From Acanthacorydalis orientalis (Eukaryota; Arthropoda; Insecta; Megaloptera; Corydalidae), in contig CM068314.1 in NCBI GenBank assembly GCA_034766995.1, positions 28,248,208 to 28,312,207 on the forward strand: 64,000 nt of DNA, read 5' to 3'. The notes under the pieces were generated by a model, which saw only the letters and a program-made list of their open reading frames with translations, had not been told where the DNA came from and ran no database searches. Positions within the stretch are counted from its first letter, which is position 1; every line of letters begins with the position of its first letter. Below, in pieces: positions 1 through 13,952 of the stretch. The translations under genes were made by a program, and so were the position numbers.

Positions 1-172
1 AAATAAAATTTTCATAATTTTTTATTAGTTCTTCCACTACTTCACTGTTATCGCAAGTCAAATTATTTATGATTAATGAAGGACTTGATTTGAAATATAA
101 AATAATAACTTGTCTATAAATAATAAGTTTTAAAAAATTAAAGTAATATCAAATTACGAACTGTTGTTCTAC

Positions 173-175
<3 letters not shown>

Positions 176-236
<61 letters not shown>
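176..236. repeat. (AT)n microsatellite, ~61 bp
   Basis: Uninterrupted AT dinucleotide array, followed by a short GTGTGTTTGTGTG stretch. Confidence 0.97.
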
Positions 237-238
<2 letters not shown>

Positions 239-1630
239 TGTTATGTGCGTGTGTTTGTGTGCAAATATTTATTATTTACAAAGGTTTAAAAAATTTATCT
301 GGACGTCAATCATTTTTATTTACACATAAGTTCATATTAAAAAAATCAAAAGGCGATGTTTGACACTTGAAAATAATTAAAAATAAGTCCACTGTAATTA
401 CTAAACTAACAGAAATTAACAATCACTAAAATATTTTCTTATATTTTTAATATGTACTCTAGTTGAGATAACAAAAAAATCAAAACTAGAAATGAATAAT
501 CCATTTATCTTTTAAAAGCATACGATTATATTAAAAACATGTGTGTGCATGATATAAATCTGTAATCACTGAATTAAAATACTACTGAATTATAATTACA
601 TAACCTATCTTGCGATTTTTTTGATACTTGTATTGAAAATTATCAATACTGAACACTGCAATGACGGGTTAATCCCGTGTATGCATTTTCATTACATATT
701 AAGGCAATAATTATTTGAACACTTCTTTATTCCTACGATAAACATAAAAAAGCAATCCTAGTCTCATTAACAAATTTACAGTAAAAAATACTGAACATAA
801 GAAGAAAATATCATTCAGATTTTCAATTCAACAAGAGAAAGTTTATATAAAAAATTAATCGTCTCTCGTATTTTTTATTATTACAATTTCAAACCAAAAC
901 AGGATTTTAAATTCATATGTAACAACAAACTTGTAAAAACTTACGCTATATTCAAATGTTTTTTACAGTTGTACTAATTTTCACCGATTAGTAATTTATC
1001 AGCTTACCTGTAACAATAAAGAATATAAGTTAGAAACAATCAGTATTTTTTAAAATAATAAACTTATTATAGTTACTTTAAATTACATAAAACAATTCAG
1101 ATTCCAATTCAGTATTTATTCAAGAAAGTAGATAAGATTAGGTTTAACGATGTAGCATGTACGTAAATTAAGACTAAACTTTGAAGAAATTTCCATAATG
1201 ATTTTTTTACAGCTAAAAAAACATTTCAGAAAACATTCAATAGAGATGTTCCGCCACTGGTATAGAATTGCACCTACAGATCGCAGGTAAGTATTACCGC
1301 AGTACTTAATTTATATTACCGCGTGGTCAAGTCACCACTAATCGCCCAGCGTTGTCGAAGAACAGATTAAAGAAAATCATAAGAACGGAAAACATTCTGG
1401 GTACCTTGTCGTGTACAAGTATGTGTCGGTAATATTTCTTCAAAACGAACTCGCAGCAACATGCACGCGTGAAGTTCATCTCACGTAAACATAAATAATG
1501 ACATCTCATCTTTTACGAAGTGTGGAATTCCACTTTTTACAACGAAATAGCAACGATTCAAAACAGATATGGTTTTAATGGATTCAAAATGATAAACGCA
1601 CAGATTTCAAGAAGTGATTGATTGCTCTTT

Positions 1631-1748
<118 letters not shown>

Positions 1749-2156
1749 TACTTAACAGACGATATTCTAAAATTTAAAATATAAAAGCCTAGCTGTATCA
1801 TAAAAAAGAACTTAAAATAATTTTCTATACTTTTTAATACTATCATAAATATTTGTAAAGATAAAAGAAAAATCTACTATCCTACAAATAAACATATACC
1901 AATACAAAATGGAAATATATGCACACATACAAATACTTAAATATATATATATAATCATCATTTACAACTGTCGTCTCTGCAACATTTATATTAAATATAT
2001 TTTTTAAAAACTGCCGTGATGTGAAAATAAATTCGTAAGTAGTTTTAGAATGAGGTTCAAAAATGTTTTTTTCATTGTAATTATGTGATGGATTGTAAAG
2101 GTGTGTTTTGCAGATTCATGAAAATAAAAATTAACCAATGTTTTCACTAGCATAAC

Positions 2157-2236
2157 ATAATTACATACATACATATATACATGCATGCGTACATTCATAC
2201 ATATACATACTTTTATATATATATATATATATACAC
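2157..2236. repeat. compound (ACAT)n/(TA)n repeat
   Basis: ACAT-type tetranucleotides (ATACATACATA, ATACATGCATGCG) lead into a TA array that ends a few bases before the left end of the mariner at 2240. The element probably inserted at a TA in this repeat. Confidence 0.85.
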
Positions 2237-2240
2237 ACAT

Positions 2241-2271
2241 GAGGCGATGTGGTAAAAGTTCACGGTCTAAC
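2241..2271 (+). repeat. mariner 5' terminal inverted repeat
   Basis: Matches the reverse complement of 3492-3519 over the AAAAGTTC(A/G)CGG(T/C)CTAAC block and the outer GAGG. It differs by a few substitutions and a one-base gap. Confidence 0.85.
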
Positions 2272-2417
2272 ATATAAGTGGCAGTAATATTGTAGATATT
2301 TGTGGAGTATTACAAAGCGATATCTATCTCTTACATAACCTCAGTCTATAATTCATGTGTGAAGCAGTTTGTTGTAAACGTTAATTTAAATAGAGTTCTT
2401 TTTGTGCTTTCGTTGAA

Positions 2418-3450
2418 ATGGATAAAGTTGAACATCGTGTGATGATAATTTTTTCTGTCAAAAAAGGCTTAACGCCGAACAGAAATCTTTAATGAAATGA
2501 AAAATTTACTGGTTGATGGTACACCTTCGTATACAACTGGAAAGAAGTGGGCAGCTTAATTAATGGCCGTGAAAGCTTAGAAGATAACGCGCGTAATGGA
2601 CGTCCAAAAATTGTAGCAACAGAAGAAATCATCCACAAAATGCACGATATTTGCTTACAGGATCGGTGATTGAAGGTGTTCGAAATTGCTAAGGTTGTGG
2701 GTGTATCAGACGAACACGTGTACCGAATCCTCACTGAAGAGTTAAGTGTGAAAAAGCTGTCGGCAAGACAGGTACCGAGTTTGTTGACAATTGATCATAA
2801 ACGCATTCGAGTACAAAGTTCCCCAGACTGTTTGGATCGAAATAAGAGCGATAATACAAACTTTATCCGGGAATTCGTGGCTTTAGATGAGACTCTGATT
2901 TACCATTACACTTCAGAGTCAAAACAATAATCAAAGTAATGGGGAAGCATGGTGATTCTCCGTCATCAAAAAAAGCAAAATCAGTTTGATCGACTGAAAA
3001 AGTTATGGGTTCAATTTTTTGGAACGCGAAAAGGATCCTGATAATGAAATGCCTTCCAAAGGATCAAAGGATACCGGAAGAGTATTATGTTCAAGTTTTG
3101 GATCGACTCGATCAAACAATTCGTGAGAGAAAACAGATTTATCGAAGTAAAAAATCATTTTCTATTAGGACAACCCACGTCCCATACAAAAGTTGTATCC
3201 ATGACCAAAACACGCTGAATTGAAGAACAACTTGCTACCTTATCCAGCCTATTCTTCAGATTTGGCCCCTTCAAATTTCCATCCGTTCTTAAACTTAAAA
3301 AAATCCATGTTGACAAGAGAATTTCGTCAGATGAAGAACTGATAGCAACAGTGAATCGCTATTTTGAGCACCACCAAAAAAAGGATTTCCGGGACGACAT
3401 AAAAGCACTGGATGAAGTGCATTTAAGTTCAAGGCGGCCATATTGAAAAA
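2418..3450 (+). pseudogene. mariner transposase pseudogene
   Basis: This would have encoded the mariner DDD transposase (normally about 345 residues), which binds the terminal repeats and moves the element. The ATG at 2418 starts a frame of about 24 residues (MDKVEHRVMI, then VKKGLTPN) that stops at 2490. The reading then passes through several frames: a GTPSYTT-like DNA-binding segment near 2515, a RESLED motif near 2570, and a second helix-turn-helix with VGVSDEHVYRILTEELS in the frame 2670-2930. The first catalytic Asp is in ALDET (codon 2886). The second is GAC at 3169, directly after an in-frame stop. The third position (codon 3274) is AAT, Asn, where Asp is expected; the spacing is exactly 34 residues. 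Family similarity runs to near 3450 (DFRDDIKALD). Multiple stops, frameshifts and a lost catalytic residue make it inactive. Confidence 0.9.
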
Positions 3451-3491
3451 TAAAAGTAATTTAGAAACACAAGTTACATTCTTTCATAGTT

Positions 3492-3519
3492 AGGCCGCGA
3501 ACTTTTCAAATTGCCCTCG
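3492..3519 (-). repeat. mariner 3' terminal inverted repeat
   Basis: Inverted partner of 2241-2271. It ends in CCCTCG immediately before TATA, as expected for insertion at a TA dinucleotide. Confidence 0.87.
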
Positions 3520-3773
3520 TATATACATTATTATAAACTGTAAAAGAATGAATATATTCGGAATGAAGAATTATATTAAAACAATAAAAATAAAATTACA
3601 TTCAATACATCAAGTGTACATATCGAATAAAAGGAAATATTGTTCAAATATTATAAATTGCACCATGGAAATAAATAGAGTATGAAATTGAATCAAATTG
3701 AGTGTACATAATTTTAAGAAAATTAAATGTAATTATTCTGAACATTCCTTCATATTAGAACAATTTTAAGCAT

Positions 3774-3825
3774 TATATATATATATATATATACACATAC
3801 ATACATATACATGTATGTATGTACA
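3774..3825. repeat. compound (TA)n(CATA)n(TGTA)n repeat
   Basis: A TA array followed by ACATACATACATATACATGT and then TGTATGTATGTAC. The CATA and TGTA blocks are complementary, so the repeat can fold on itself. Confidence 0.9.
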
Positions 3826-4438
3826 TTATGTATACAAATATATATTTATTAAATTTATAATTTAACTTTAATTATATAAGAAGTTAATGATGGATAATAA
3901 ATACTCACTGAACTAATAACAATTACAAAAAAAGGTAAATTATCTGTTCTTGCAAAATATTTCGAAATTATCTTTCTAAATAATAAAAAGTTGCTACACG
4001 AAAAATATTCTAAATAGTTGTATAATCTTGAAATGAAAACACGAAGAATGTAAAGTATGTTTTATAAACAAAAAAAATACAATTCTAGGTAACGAAGCAT
4101 CTTCTGTTTAGCAAATATTTGTATGCATATCTAGAATAATACTTCATGAATATTCATAAAGATTACCTCATGTATGTATCACAGTGATTCTCAATCATTT
4201 ACAAATACCTTCAAGAAAATCGAAATATACGATTTGTTTATGTCTGTAGTTGTGAACCGGTATAAACTAATTTTGAGAAATAATTAATGTTTTTTTTTTA
4301 AAAAAAATTAGTAGTGCAGATATATTGAAATTAATTCATAAGAAAGTAAATATATACAAATAAAATATTCACAGTTATTATAATTTTTTCATTTGATAGT
4401 TTCTTTTTCAAACTAAATATTGTGAATGTTAACAAAGC

Positions 4439-4440
<2 letters not shown>

Positions 4441-4495
<55 letters not shown>
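4441..4495. repeat. (AT)n microsatellite, ~55 bp
   Basis: Pure TA dinucleotide array. Confidence 0.97.
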
Positions 4496-4499
<4 letters not shown>

Positions 4500-6002
4500 C
4501 GAACAGTTAAAATTATTTATTGTTATAAAAAAGTATGCGTACATTCTTAAAATCGTGTTAACTAATTTCCGTTCAAATTCAATTATAGTCTATTGAACAC
4601 GAAAACATATATTTTGTAATAGAGTAAAATAACACAGATTCGAAACAATTTATGGATACACGATAACTTTTCATAATGGATACGAATCTGATATATCGTT
4701 ATAATAAAGTTTACCAAACTGAAAAAATATATATAAGGAACTTGCTCAAGTTTCCGCCATAAATGATTAGATGTCATAAATCAATTCTTTTTATATTTAC
4801 CGATAGTGTTTAGAGATACTTATTAAATAGTTTCCTTTCGTAATTATTTTTTATGTTGCCTATGAGTTTATGTTTCTATTATGATAAATCGTTCAGTGTG
4901 GATGATAAATATATTATAGAGTTATCCACAGACACCGTTTACAGAGACTGATGATCAGATTGTTTTTTTAATTAATTATTTTTAATACACAACTTACCGT
5001 GTCAATCACGAGATATGATAGAAATTTACTTTTTAATAAATGTATAATACATACACACTTTTTTTAATATATATATATATACAAATTATTTTTCATAATA
5101 ATTACTGAATTTTAAAAACGATATTTTAATCAAGAGACAACTAAATATATACAACAAATTAATGAAGTATTTGTGTTATTTAAATTGTACAGTGATTTAT
5201 ATTTCATTGGGTTTTATAACAAATATATGAAGAAAAGAATTTCATATAATTTTTAATTTGTTAAAAAATACAATGATGTTTTTTCAAGCATTTAGAAATA
5301 TTAAATAGAAAAATATATTGACAACAAATCAATTTTTTTATACATCTAACAAAAGTGTAATAATTATAAGACATAAATTTAAATGGAAAATAAACACTGG
5401 ACGTTTTGCTTAGCATAAAATATTTTCAATCAGACACAAATTTTGTAATAGAAACTACAAATACACAGGTCATCAACCTGCATTTATAAATAAATTAATT
5501 ATAAAAAAGAGTTGTTCAGAATGCACAAGGATGCGAATATTTAAAAATCATGGTAATTTTAAAAATAATAATAATTTTAAAAAGTCAACCCATATATCGT
5601 GTAAATGTTTTGAGACTGCATATTAACAGACAGGTGATGTTTCAGACACTAATACTAGAATCCACTAACTTACATGCAATAAACTCGTTGTGTAGTAAAT
5701 AAAAACGATGTGAAGAAGAAAATTAACTACATACACTTTATAATTGTCCAAATATTCCTAGAATCTCATAAAAAGAACTTCGATTAATTAACGAACTTTT
5801 ACGATATTTGCTGTTTGTTAATTAAAATACATTTTTCTGGCATATTTAACAATTATAAACAAGCAGCTACTGAAAATTATACATGTAATTCCCAAATTTA
5901 AGTGTTAAAACACTGTTAAATATATATTTTAATTTATATAGTAAGTGAATTTTACTTCATAATTTTATAACAAAACCTATAAAAGATATAATAGTTTATA
6001 GT

Positions 6003-6090
6003 GGGTGTGTGTGTGTATGTGTGTGTATGTGTATGTGTGTATATATATATATATATATATGTACATACACACATACATATACGCAGACAG
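6003..6090. repeat. compound (TG)n(TA)n(CA/CATA)n repeat
   Basis: TG-rich repeats with TATG interruptions, then TA units, then ACATACACACATACATATAC. The left TG half is complementary to the right CA half. The predicted peptide here is only repeat translation. Confidence 0.93.
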
Positions 6091-6976
6091 ACTTTTTCCT
6101 AATTTACATATTCAAAAAAATTTTAATTAAAAATGCAAATGAAAGCCTATTATATAATTCGTTTCTGACTACTACAGTAATAAGAATAATGGAATATAAG
6201 TATTTATATTTCAGATGAAACAAATGTTTACAATCAAAGACTTTCCCTCGCTCATCTTAAACAATTTAAACTGCCACAAGACTATTAAAAATTAATGTTT
6301 GCTTACATGACTGAGTACTAATTAGATTAACATTAAAATTTCATGATCATCATGTATTGTGTGATAAGGACCAAGAAAATTATATTCGTAAATACAAATA
6401 TTTTACCATAATCCAAAAATTTAAGAAGTGTTATATTTAAAAAAGAATTCATTAAAGAAACATTATATTTATCTTAAAATGATATTTTGACAAAAAATTA
6501 TTAAATAAGAAATTTAAACTGAAATATTACAGTTTTCAAAAATAATCAAATAAAATAAATATGAACTAAACAATTTTTAATACAATTAACTTGTTACTGA
6601 GTGGCAATATCTTGTTTCGACTAATAAATAATACCTTTAACAAGTATTAAAACAAGAATACACCTACTAATTAACCTACAATTACATTAAAAATGCATTT
6701 ATATCAAGGTGAACAGAAATTATGTTGAAAAATATTTTAACAGTCTTAAATTTGTTAAATAAAACCATACGAAAAGGGCATTTTGTACTGCTATATTTTC
6801 GGGTTCCTTGACCTCTAAAAAATTTAAAACAAATAAAACATCAAGGTTGCATTTTTGCACGAATACAATACTCCGATGTCATTTGAAGTATCTGTATGTA
6901 ATACAAGTAAAAATGTGTATGAATATACAATATGATGTGTGCAAAAACACATGCATGTATTGTATATGTAATTACA
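6091..6976. other. gene-free AT-rich sequence
   Basis: No recognisable gene, RNA or transposon signal. Short open frames overlap repeats on either side. Confidence 0.6.
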
Positions 6977-7021
6977 CTGTATGTATGTATGAATATGTGT
7001 ATGTATGTATGTGTGTATATG

Positions 7022-7069
<48 letters not shown>

Positions 7070-7170
7070 CATACATACATACATACATACATACATACAT
7101 ACATACATACATACATACATACATACATACATACATACCTACATATATACATATTTATTTATTTATATAA
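6977..7170. repeat. large compound (TGTA)n(TA)n(CATA)n(TTTA)n repeat
   Basis: TGTATGTATG-type repeats (6977-7027), then a TA core (about 7028-7064), then about 18 CATA units (7065-7137), then ATATTTATTTATTTATA. The outer blocks are complementary, giving an imperfect palindrome of more than 100 bp. It produces overlapping repeat-only open frames on both strands, which are not genes. Confidence 0.95.
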
Positions 7171-8430
7171 CAGAGTATACATCTGCAATTTTTAATAAAG
7201 CACGCATTTGAATTTAGTCACTTGAATACGATCGTTTTTTCATATTCTAACGATTATCTTTTATGATCTTCTGCAAATATAATTAAAAATTAATATCCTT
7301 CAAACAAAAAAAAAAGTAAAAAAAAACGTTGACCCAAATAATATATCAAACATTAAAGTACATAACATGTAATGATCGCAGTATAAACTTACAATAAATC
7401 TTGAAATCTTAAAAAATAGTTTTATTTACATATAGTGCTTTCCATTGCAGGACATAATGAATGAATACTTTGTTTTATAGCCCTGAATTATTACATTCGT
7501 AAATAATTTCTTTACCGCTTAACATAACATTTACTGTAAAAACAAGTATACATACATACAGTAGTGATTCATGAAACTGCACTCGTGTTTTCAGCACACT
7601 ATATATACTTGCACTTTTATGGTTTGGTCAATGGTCAGTGCATCAATCTGACTATGAATCAAATTCAAAACTATACGTGGTTTTTGCGCGTACACTTACA
7701 AAAATATTATTTTACTCTGTATATTACTCGAGCGTGTTCTTTTATGATTTTCTTTAACAACAACTGATCATCATTTGATCTACCTATAAATGACCTTAGA
7801 TAAATACAGTATTTATTAATTCCAATACTTTTAAGAATATATTTTCAAATGTACACAGCGAATTAGCCTAAATTTTAAACATAAAATTTTGTTCTCTGTA
7901 TTTAAACTTGATTTTTCAACAAATGATTACATTAAATTAAAATTATAATGTATAAAAATACAACACGAAATTATTCAAATCCAATCGTATTTAAGATATT
8001 TCACAAACACCAATAATAATTTTGTACATCTTATTATTTTTTGAATAAATTGCAACATGGAGAGTGTTACGAATATTAATATTCAAATACAAATATTAAA
8101 GAGTTTAGGCTTCAATTTATACATGGACGAATTATGATAATACTACTTAAAATAACAAGAGATTTCAGCCAAAATGAAGATATATTATTATTAATTTATT
8201 ATAATGTCAGATATGCAGAAATATTAATTTAATCAAATTTTCTCTTATAATTGATTAAAATTAAAAAAATATATAAAAATGTAAGTTCCAAAATTTATGT
8301 TATAAAATAAATTAACCAGATACATTTAATTCGTACACAAAAATAAAATACTAGAAACATTAACTTTTATGATGATTCTATATTTACTATAAATCAAATT
8401 TACTAATATGTACGTATGTATATATATAAA
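7171..8430. other. gene-free AT-rich sequence
   Basis: Nothing recognised. The 67-codon plus-strand frame at 7564-7767 has slightly more normal composition but no recognisable motif. Confidence 0.6.
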
Positions 8431-8434
8431 TATG

Positions 8435-8471
8435 TATAAGGGGGGTCCTCTCCCTGCTCACTGCGCTCCAC
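8435..8471 (-). repeat. GC-richer repeat end, copy A (microsatellite-anchored family)
   Basis: On the minus strand this reads GTGGAGCGCAGTGAGCAGGG, then AGAGGACCCCCCTTATACAT, and runs into TA-rich DNA. The core resembles 35991-36020 (CAGTGAGCAGGAGGCGGAAC, then CCTCATATA) and, more weakly, 35771-35800 (ACAGGAGAAGCCCCCTACTA). All three run directly into simple repeats. The family is not identified. Confidence 0.45.
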
Positions 8472-8583
8472 AACTTGTCACTTATAAGCATGTACAAGTA
8501 ACCAAATAAAACTATAAACATATTTTTTAAAACTCATTTATGTCTATATGATCATTCTTGCCGATACACTACAACGTAGTTGT

Positions 8584-8608
8584 TATATATATATATATAT
8601 ATATATAT
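8584..8608. repeat. (TA)n microsatellite, ~25 bp
   Basis: Short pure TA array. Confidence 0.95.
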
Positions 8609-8754
8609 GTTAGTATGCTATATAATCAATCTTGCAGATAGATAGGTACATAATTGTTTTATAGTTCAGATAAACATATTTGGGGACCATAAAAACCTCG
8701 TCCCAAATAAACAAGTCAAGATCATGAAATTTTTATTTTTGGTGGACAATTTTG

Positions 8755-8756
<2 letters not shown>

Positions 8757-8827
<71 letters not shown>
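8757..8827. repeat. compound (TA)n(GA)n microsatellite
   Basis: About 40 bp of TA followed directly by about 30 bp of GA. This is the only sizeable GA tract in the window; its pyrimidine counterpart, (CT)n(TA)n, is at 45216. Confidence 0.97.
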
Positions 8828-8831
<4 letters not shown>

Positions 8832-9124
8832 TCAATATAAAAAAAACATGATAATACAAATAGTAATACTTAATGAGGTGCAAAAATTTATAAACAGGTT
8901 ATGAATTTTTATTCAATCTTCATAATAGTGAAATTTAGAGTAACATAAATATAAAAAACATCGGTCTGCTAATGAAAGAACACACCATTCAAAATTTCGT
9001 TGTACTATTCATGTGGCCGATATAAGTCAATGCCCCAATTGAAAATACCTGTTTGCCACCTGGTTGTCTGATTCTGGAGTAGTTCGTATATACACTCACA
9101 CACACATAAAGTATAATATAATTG

Positions 9125-9190
<66 letters not shown>
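9125..9190. repeat. (TA)n microsatellite, ~66 bp
   Basis: TA array starting with GTATATGTATATA. It is responsible for the Tyr-Ile-rich minus-strand frames here. Confidence 0.96.
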
Positions 9191-9193
<3 letters not shown>

Positions 9194-9289
9194 AATATAC
9201 ACATTCATCTATGTAATATTTAACGTCTTCTCGGTATCTCATTATATTTTATGTTTAAATATCTAAATTAAATAACATCTTTTAACTGT

Positions 9290-9420
9290 GTTGGTTTTGC
9301 TAAAGGCACTGTTTGCCACATAGGACCCTGTAGTTATGCACTTGGCTGTTTGTTATGTGGGCAGAATGGTTAGACTTTGAAGATAGACAGAGGGAACTAA
9401 CCTTTCAATGGACGTGCACA
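9290..9420. other. GC-richer unclassified patch
   Basis: A stretch with clearly higher GC than its surroundings. It contains a short inverted pair, CCACATA (about 9315) and TATGTGG (about 9354). It is flanked by long TA arrays at 9125-9190 and 9486-9556. It may be a transposon remnant or a conserved non-coding block. No reading frame is recognisable. Confidence 0.3.
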
Positions 9421-9482
9421 CCTGTTATTCTTATAAGTATATAATCGAATGTTAAATCTGACTATTTTTGACGAAGTTTTAA

Positions 9483-9485
<3 letters not shown>

Positions 9486-9556
<71 letters not shown>
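9486..9556. repeat. (TA)n microsatellite, ~71 bp
   Basis: Pure TA array ending in TACATACACA. Confidence 0.97.
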
Positions 9557-9560
<4 letters not shown>

Positions 9561-9700
9561 CACAAGACGATTCAGAACTAATGTAATTTTCCACTTTATA
9601 CTAAATATATGCATATGAGAGTGAATTTATCTGGGAAAATATTTATTGTGTTTACATTATATAATTTGTACTACAGGTTACTGTGAAGATATTTAAAATA

Positions 9701-9701
9701 T

Positions 9702-9760
<59 letters not shown>
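9701..9760. repeat. compound (CA)n(TA)n microsatellite
   Basis: About nine CA units followed by about 42 bp of TA. Confidence 0.97.
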
Positions 9761-9764
<4 letters not shown>

Positions 9765-10410
9765 TAATATTCACGTTATATAAAATATTTTATTTTGTTC
9801 TACACAGTTTCAGAAATTACTTTTTTCAGTTCCTCACAAACCACATCATTTTCTGAACGAAAATGTATTATTCATTGAACGAAATTGATTATTTATTATT
9901 TTTGACTATTACTTGTGCACATTTTGATAACGATACATTTGCTTAGAATGATACAGTAATAAGAAAAAAAAATTATATCAATAACCAGGTTTATTTGTTC
10001 TGTGAATAACGGATCGAAATGAATATAAAAAAGTAATATGATTAATAACCAATCAATCAGCATTTTTTATCAGAAAAGCAGCATTGTTTGGAAATAAAAA
10101 AAATCGTTACAAAAATGAATTAAGTCAGTGCTAAAAACTATGATTATGAATTTTCTTTTAAAATTTTATCTTTTCCGAATCCCAAATTATTATTTTCAAT
10201 GAATTAAAATTATCTATACAAAAGTAAAGTTATTACAAAATATTAAACATAAATGAAAAGCATAAAGTAAATATACTATATATTAAAATAAAAAGGTATT
10301 TGCTAATTTATACAAAAAAAAACGTTCCACCAATGAAGTTTTTAATACTAAATTCTTAACCTGTTTTTTAATATTTCAAATACAAAACTATCACAAAAAA
10401 TAAATACCAA
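9761..10410. other. gene-free AT-rich sequence
   Basis: Only plain AT-rich DNA is visible. No repeat, gene or RNA signal was recognised. Confidence 0.6.
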
Positions 10411-10418
10411 ATACACAT

Positions 10419-10459
<41 letters not shown>
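10411..10459. repeat. compound (CA)n(TA)n microsatellite
   Basis: CA repeat with one TACA interruption, followed by about 20 bp of AT. Confidence 0.96.
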
Positions 10460-10954
10460 AGATAGACAGAGAGACAAAGATAAAGTGGCGCACCTGAACT
10501 TTTACACATTAATTACAGGATAAAGTAACGTAATTGAAATTTAGTGAGTCACATCGTCGAAACCACAAAAAATTCTGAACATCGAATCATAAAACAGAAT
10601 AAAATGATGATACTTTAGATATATGATTAAAATATTTGATGTATTCATAAAGAGAATATATGGGATATTTTTTTTCAAATGAATGACTCAATATTTGAAC
10701 GTTATATTGTTTTGAAGGCATACTTATTTGCATAATTAATAACAATAATAAAGTTCTCAGAAAGTACTGAATCGAATGGTTATTTCGAAGAGGGTCTTTT
10801 TATCTGGTAATACAGAATGAATTCAGAGAAGTTTCTTGTTGAAGTCAAAATATATCGTCAGAGGTGAATCACTTCCATTTACTTTAATTAAGTTTTATTG
10901 AACTTCCAAAAATCAGAATGATATCAACAAATGTTATTAAATATTATTACACGC

Positions 10955-10956
<2 letters not shown>
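10460..10956. other. gene-free AT-rich sequence
   Basis: Nothing recognised, apart from a short GATAGACAGAGAGACAAAGA purine-rich run directly after the preceding array. Confidence 0.55.

Positions 10957-11036
<80 letters not shown>
10957..11036. repeat. (AT)n microsatellite, ~80 bp
   Basis: Pure AT array. The 76-codon frame across it is only repeat plus flanks. Confidence 0.97.
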
Positions 11037-11039
<3 letters not shown>

Positions 11040-12030
11040 ACTTACTTACATTTGTAAAAAAAATCTTGAATGTTACTTGATACTATGTGTATCTATTTTT
11101 TTACGATTAAACAATTTTGATCTAATTAATAGATTTACATACAAATAAATTAATTTCTATTACCTGCTTGATAACAAAAAGTAACTTTTTTTTCTTTTAA
11201 AAGTAGCTGTCATGAACACAAATTGTATACTTTGTTCCTGGTTGTAAGACGCTAATTAATAACTTGAAAGTATGCTATTTGAATAACTGTTTTTATACAT
11301 AATTGAGTATCTGTTTAATGTTTGTATTTGATCTTAACGATTTCGGATCTTTGTTAAAATTTCAAACATCTTAAAAGTAACATTTCAGAACATAGTTATT
11401 AGCAAATATACACATACACAAATTGTGTGTGTGCATGTATGTATGTTTCTGTGTGTGTGTATAAATTTACAAAGATATATGTAGTTAATACATGAACACT
11501 TATTTGATCTTATTAAGCTCAATTACACACCTTCTATGAGAAATTTGTTTCCTACGACTCTCTTGAACATGATTTTAAATTTTGTTATCCTACCATTTTA
11601 ATAAATGTGGTTTAAGTTCTTTTTTTAAGAAAAAAAATATAACTAATATTTTGTTGTACTACTTCTTTTCCTACCTAATAGTTATCAAATATTTTATGTT
11701 ATTTCTAATCAAATATTTTACAGAATAGCTCTGAAATATTTACTTATAAAAAACATTACAATTGAAAAACAAAATGTTTTTGCATATAACAATTGTAACA
11801 AAAGATAAACAAAAAAGTAAATAATCTTAGTACAAAAAGTATTCTTAAATTTTGAAATGGATACAAACCTAATTTTTATAACAATTTAAATAAATAAACA
11901 TAAAATAAAAAAATATACATATCGACATATGAAAAATTGTTACAGCTATTTTCATATCGAAATTCACTAATAATGTTTTTGTAATCGATTAGTAATTTTT
12001 AATTTCAATAAGTACTATTGAATATATTTA
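11037..12030. other. gene-free AT-rich sequence
   Basis: Contains a short self-complementary CA/TG patch at 11408-11461 (ACACATACACAAATTGTGTG, then TGCATGTATGTATG). No gene recognised. Confidence 0.6.

Positions 12031-13264
<1,234 letters not shown>

Positions 13265-13338
<74 letters not shown>
13265..13338. repeat. (TA)n microsatellite, ~74 bp
   Basis: Pure TA array following GCATATA. Confidence 0.97.
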
Positions 13339-13340
<2 letters not shown>

Positions 13341-13913
13341 GAATTCATTAATTAGCTTTTAATTCAGATTTACAATTAAAGACTTGAAATTACTATATCT
13401 ATGGTCATAATTTCATGCATGCAATAAATACGACCATTTGTTTAAATAAAATAATTAATAAATTACTTGACTTCTACCCTTTTAATATTACTAATTGAAA
13501 ATTTAGCACGAAATGTTTCACAATTGTCTACATATCTGTCGAGCATGATTCTAGTGTCGAAACTAACCGAAAATTAAATTTCATAGAATTTTAAAGAATG
13601 GTCTCTTTTCTTTAAACAATGTTTTATTTTTTGTTAGCATCATAGGGATTAATAATGTTATAAGTTATTAGTTTGTGAATGTTATTATACATATTGTAAT
13701 AGAATAATGTTATTGGTTTGTTTTTTAATATCTAATTAAAGAATTTATATTTGTTCTCATTTATGAAACACTAATTAGTTATTAACTATTAATTTTTTAT
13801 GAAATTAATATCAGACGTTTAACGAAACGGACAAAGTGAATGGCATTCATTTGCAAGCGCAGCTGCTATAAGAATGTTAATAAGTTAAATATTTCTGTAA
13901 CATGAATGTGGAT

Positions 13914-13916
<3 letters not shown>

Positions 13917-13952
<36 letters not shown>

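Larger units (their letters stand above)
2240..3519 (+). mobile_element. full-length degenerate mariner transposon (Tc1/mariner, DD34D group)
   Basis: A cut-and-paste DNA transposon of about 1280 bp, the normal length for mariner. The left end (2241-2270) reads GAGGCGATGTGGTAAAAGTT, followed by a CACGGTCTAAC-like block. The reverse complement of the right end (3492-3519) reads CGAGGGCAATTTGAAAAGTT, followed by CGCGGCCTAAC. These are recognisable terminal inverted repeats about 28-30 bp long. The right end abuts TA (3520-3521), the mariner target. The left TA appears mutated (CAT). Between the ends lies a decayed transposase in one orientation. I conclude this is an ancient, immobile copy, still complete end to end. 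Confidence 0.9.
3522..6000. other. gene-free AT-rich sequence
   Basis: No recognisable coding or RNA gene. It contains a compound repeat at 3774-3825, an AT array at 4441-4495 and a short TA run at 5067-5081. The 64-codon minus-strand frame at 4583-4777 has no recognisable motif. Confidence 0.6.

Noticed and set aside
6808..7211. Five overlapping open frames of 68-120 codons on both strands
   Set aside because: They are translations of the TGTA/TA/CATA array (Tyr-Ile, Thr-Tyr-Ile and Met-Tyr-Val-Cys runs). Repeats without stops give long frames on both strands.
8989..9594. Tyr-Ile-rich minus-strand frames
   Set aside because: Most of each frame is the AT array, and the remainder has no recognisable motif. 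The same applies to frames at 10918, 13142, 36589, 44281, 45203, 46125, 46471, 54051-54317 and 60611.
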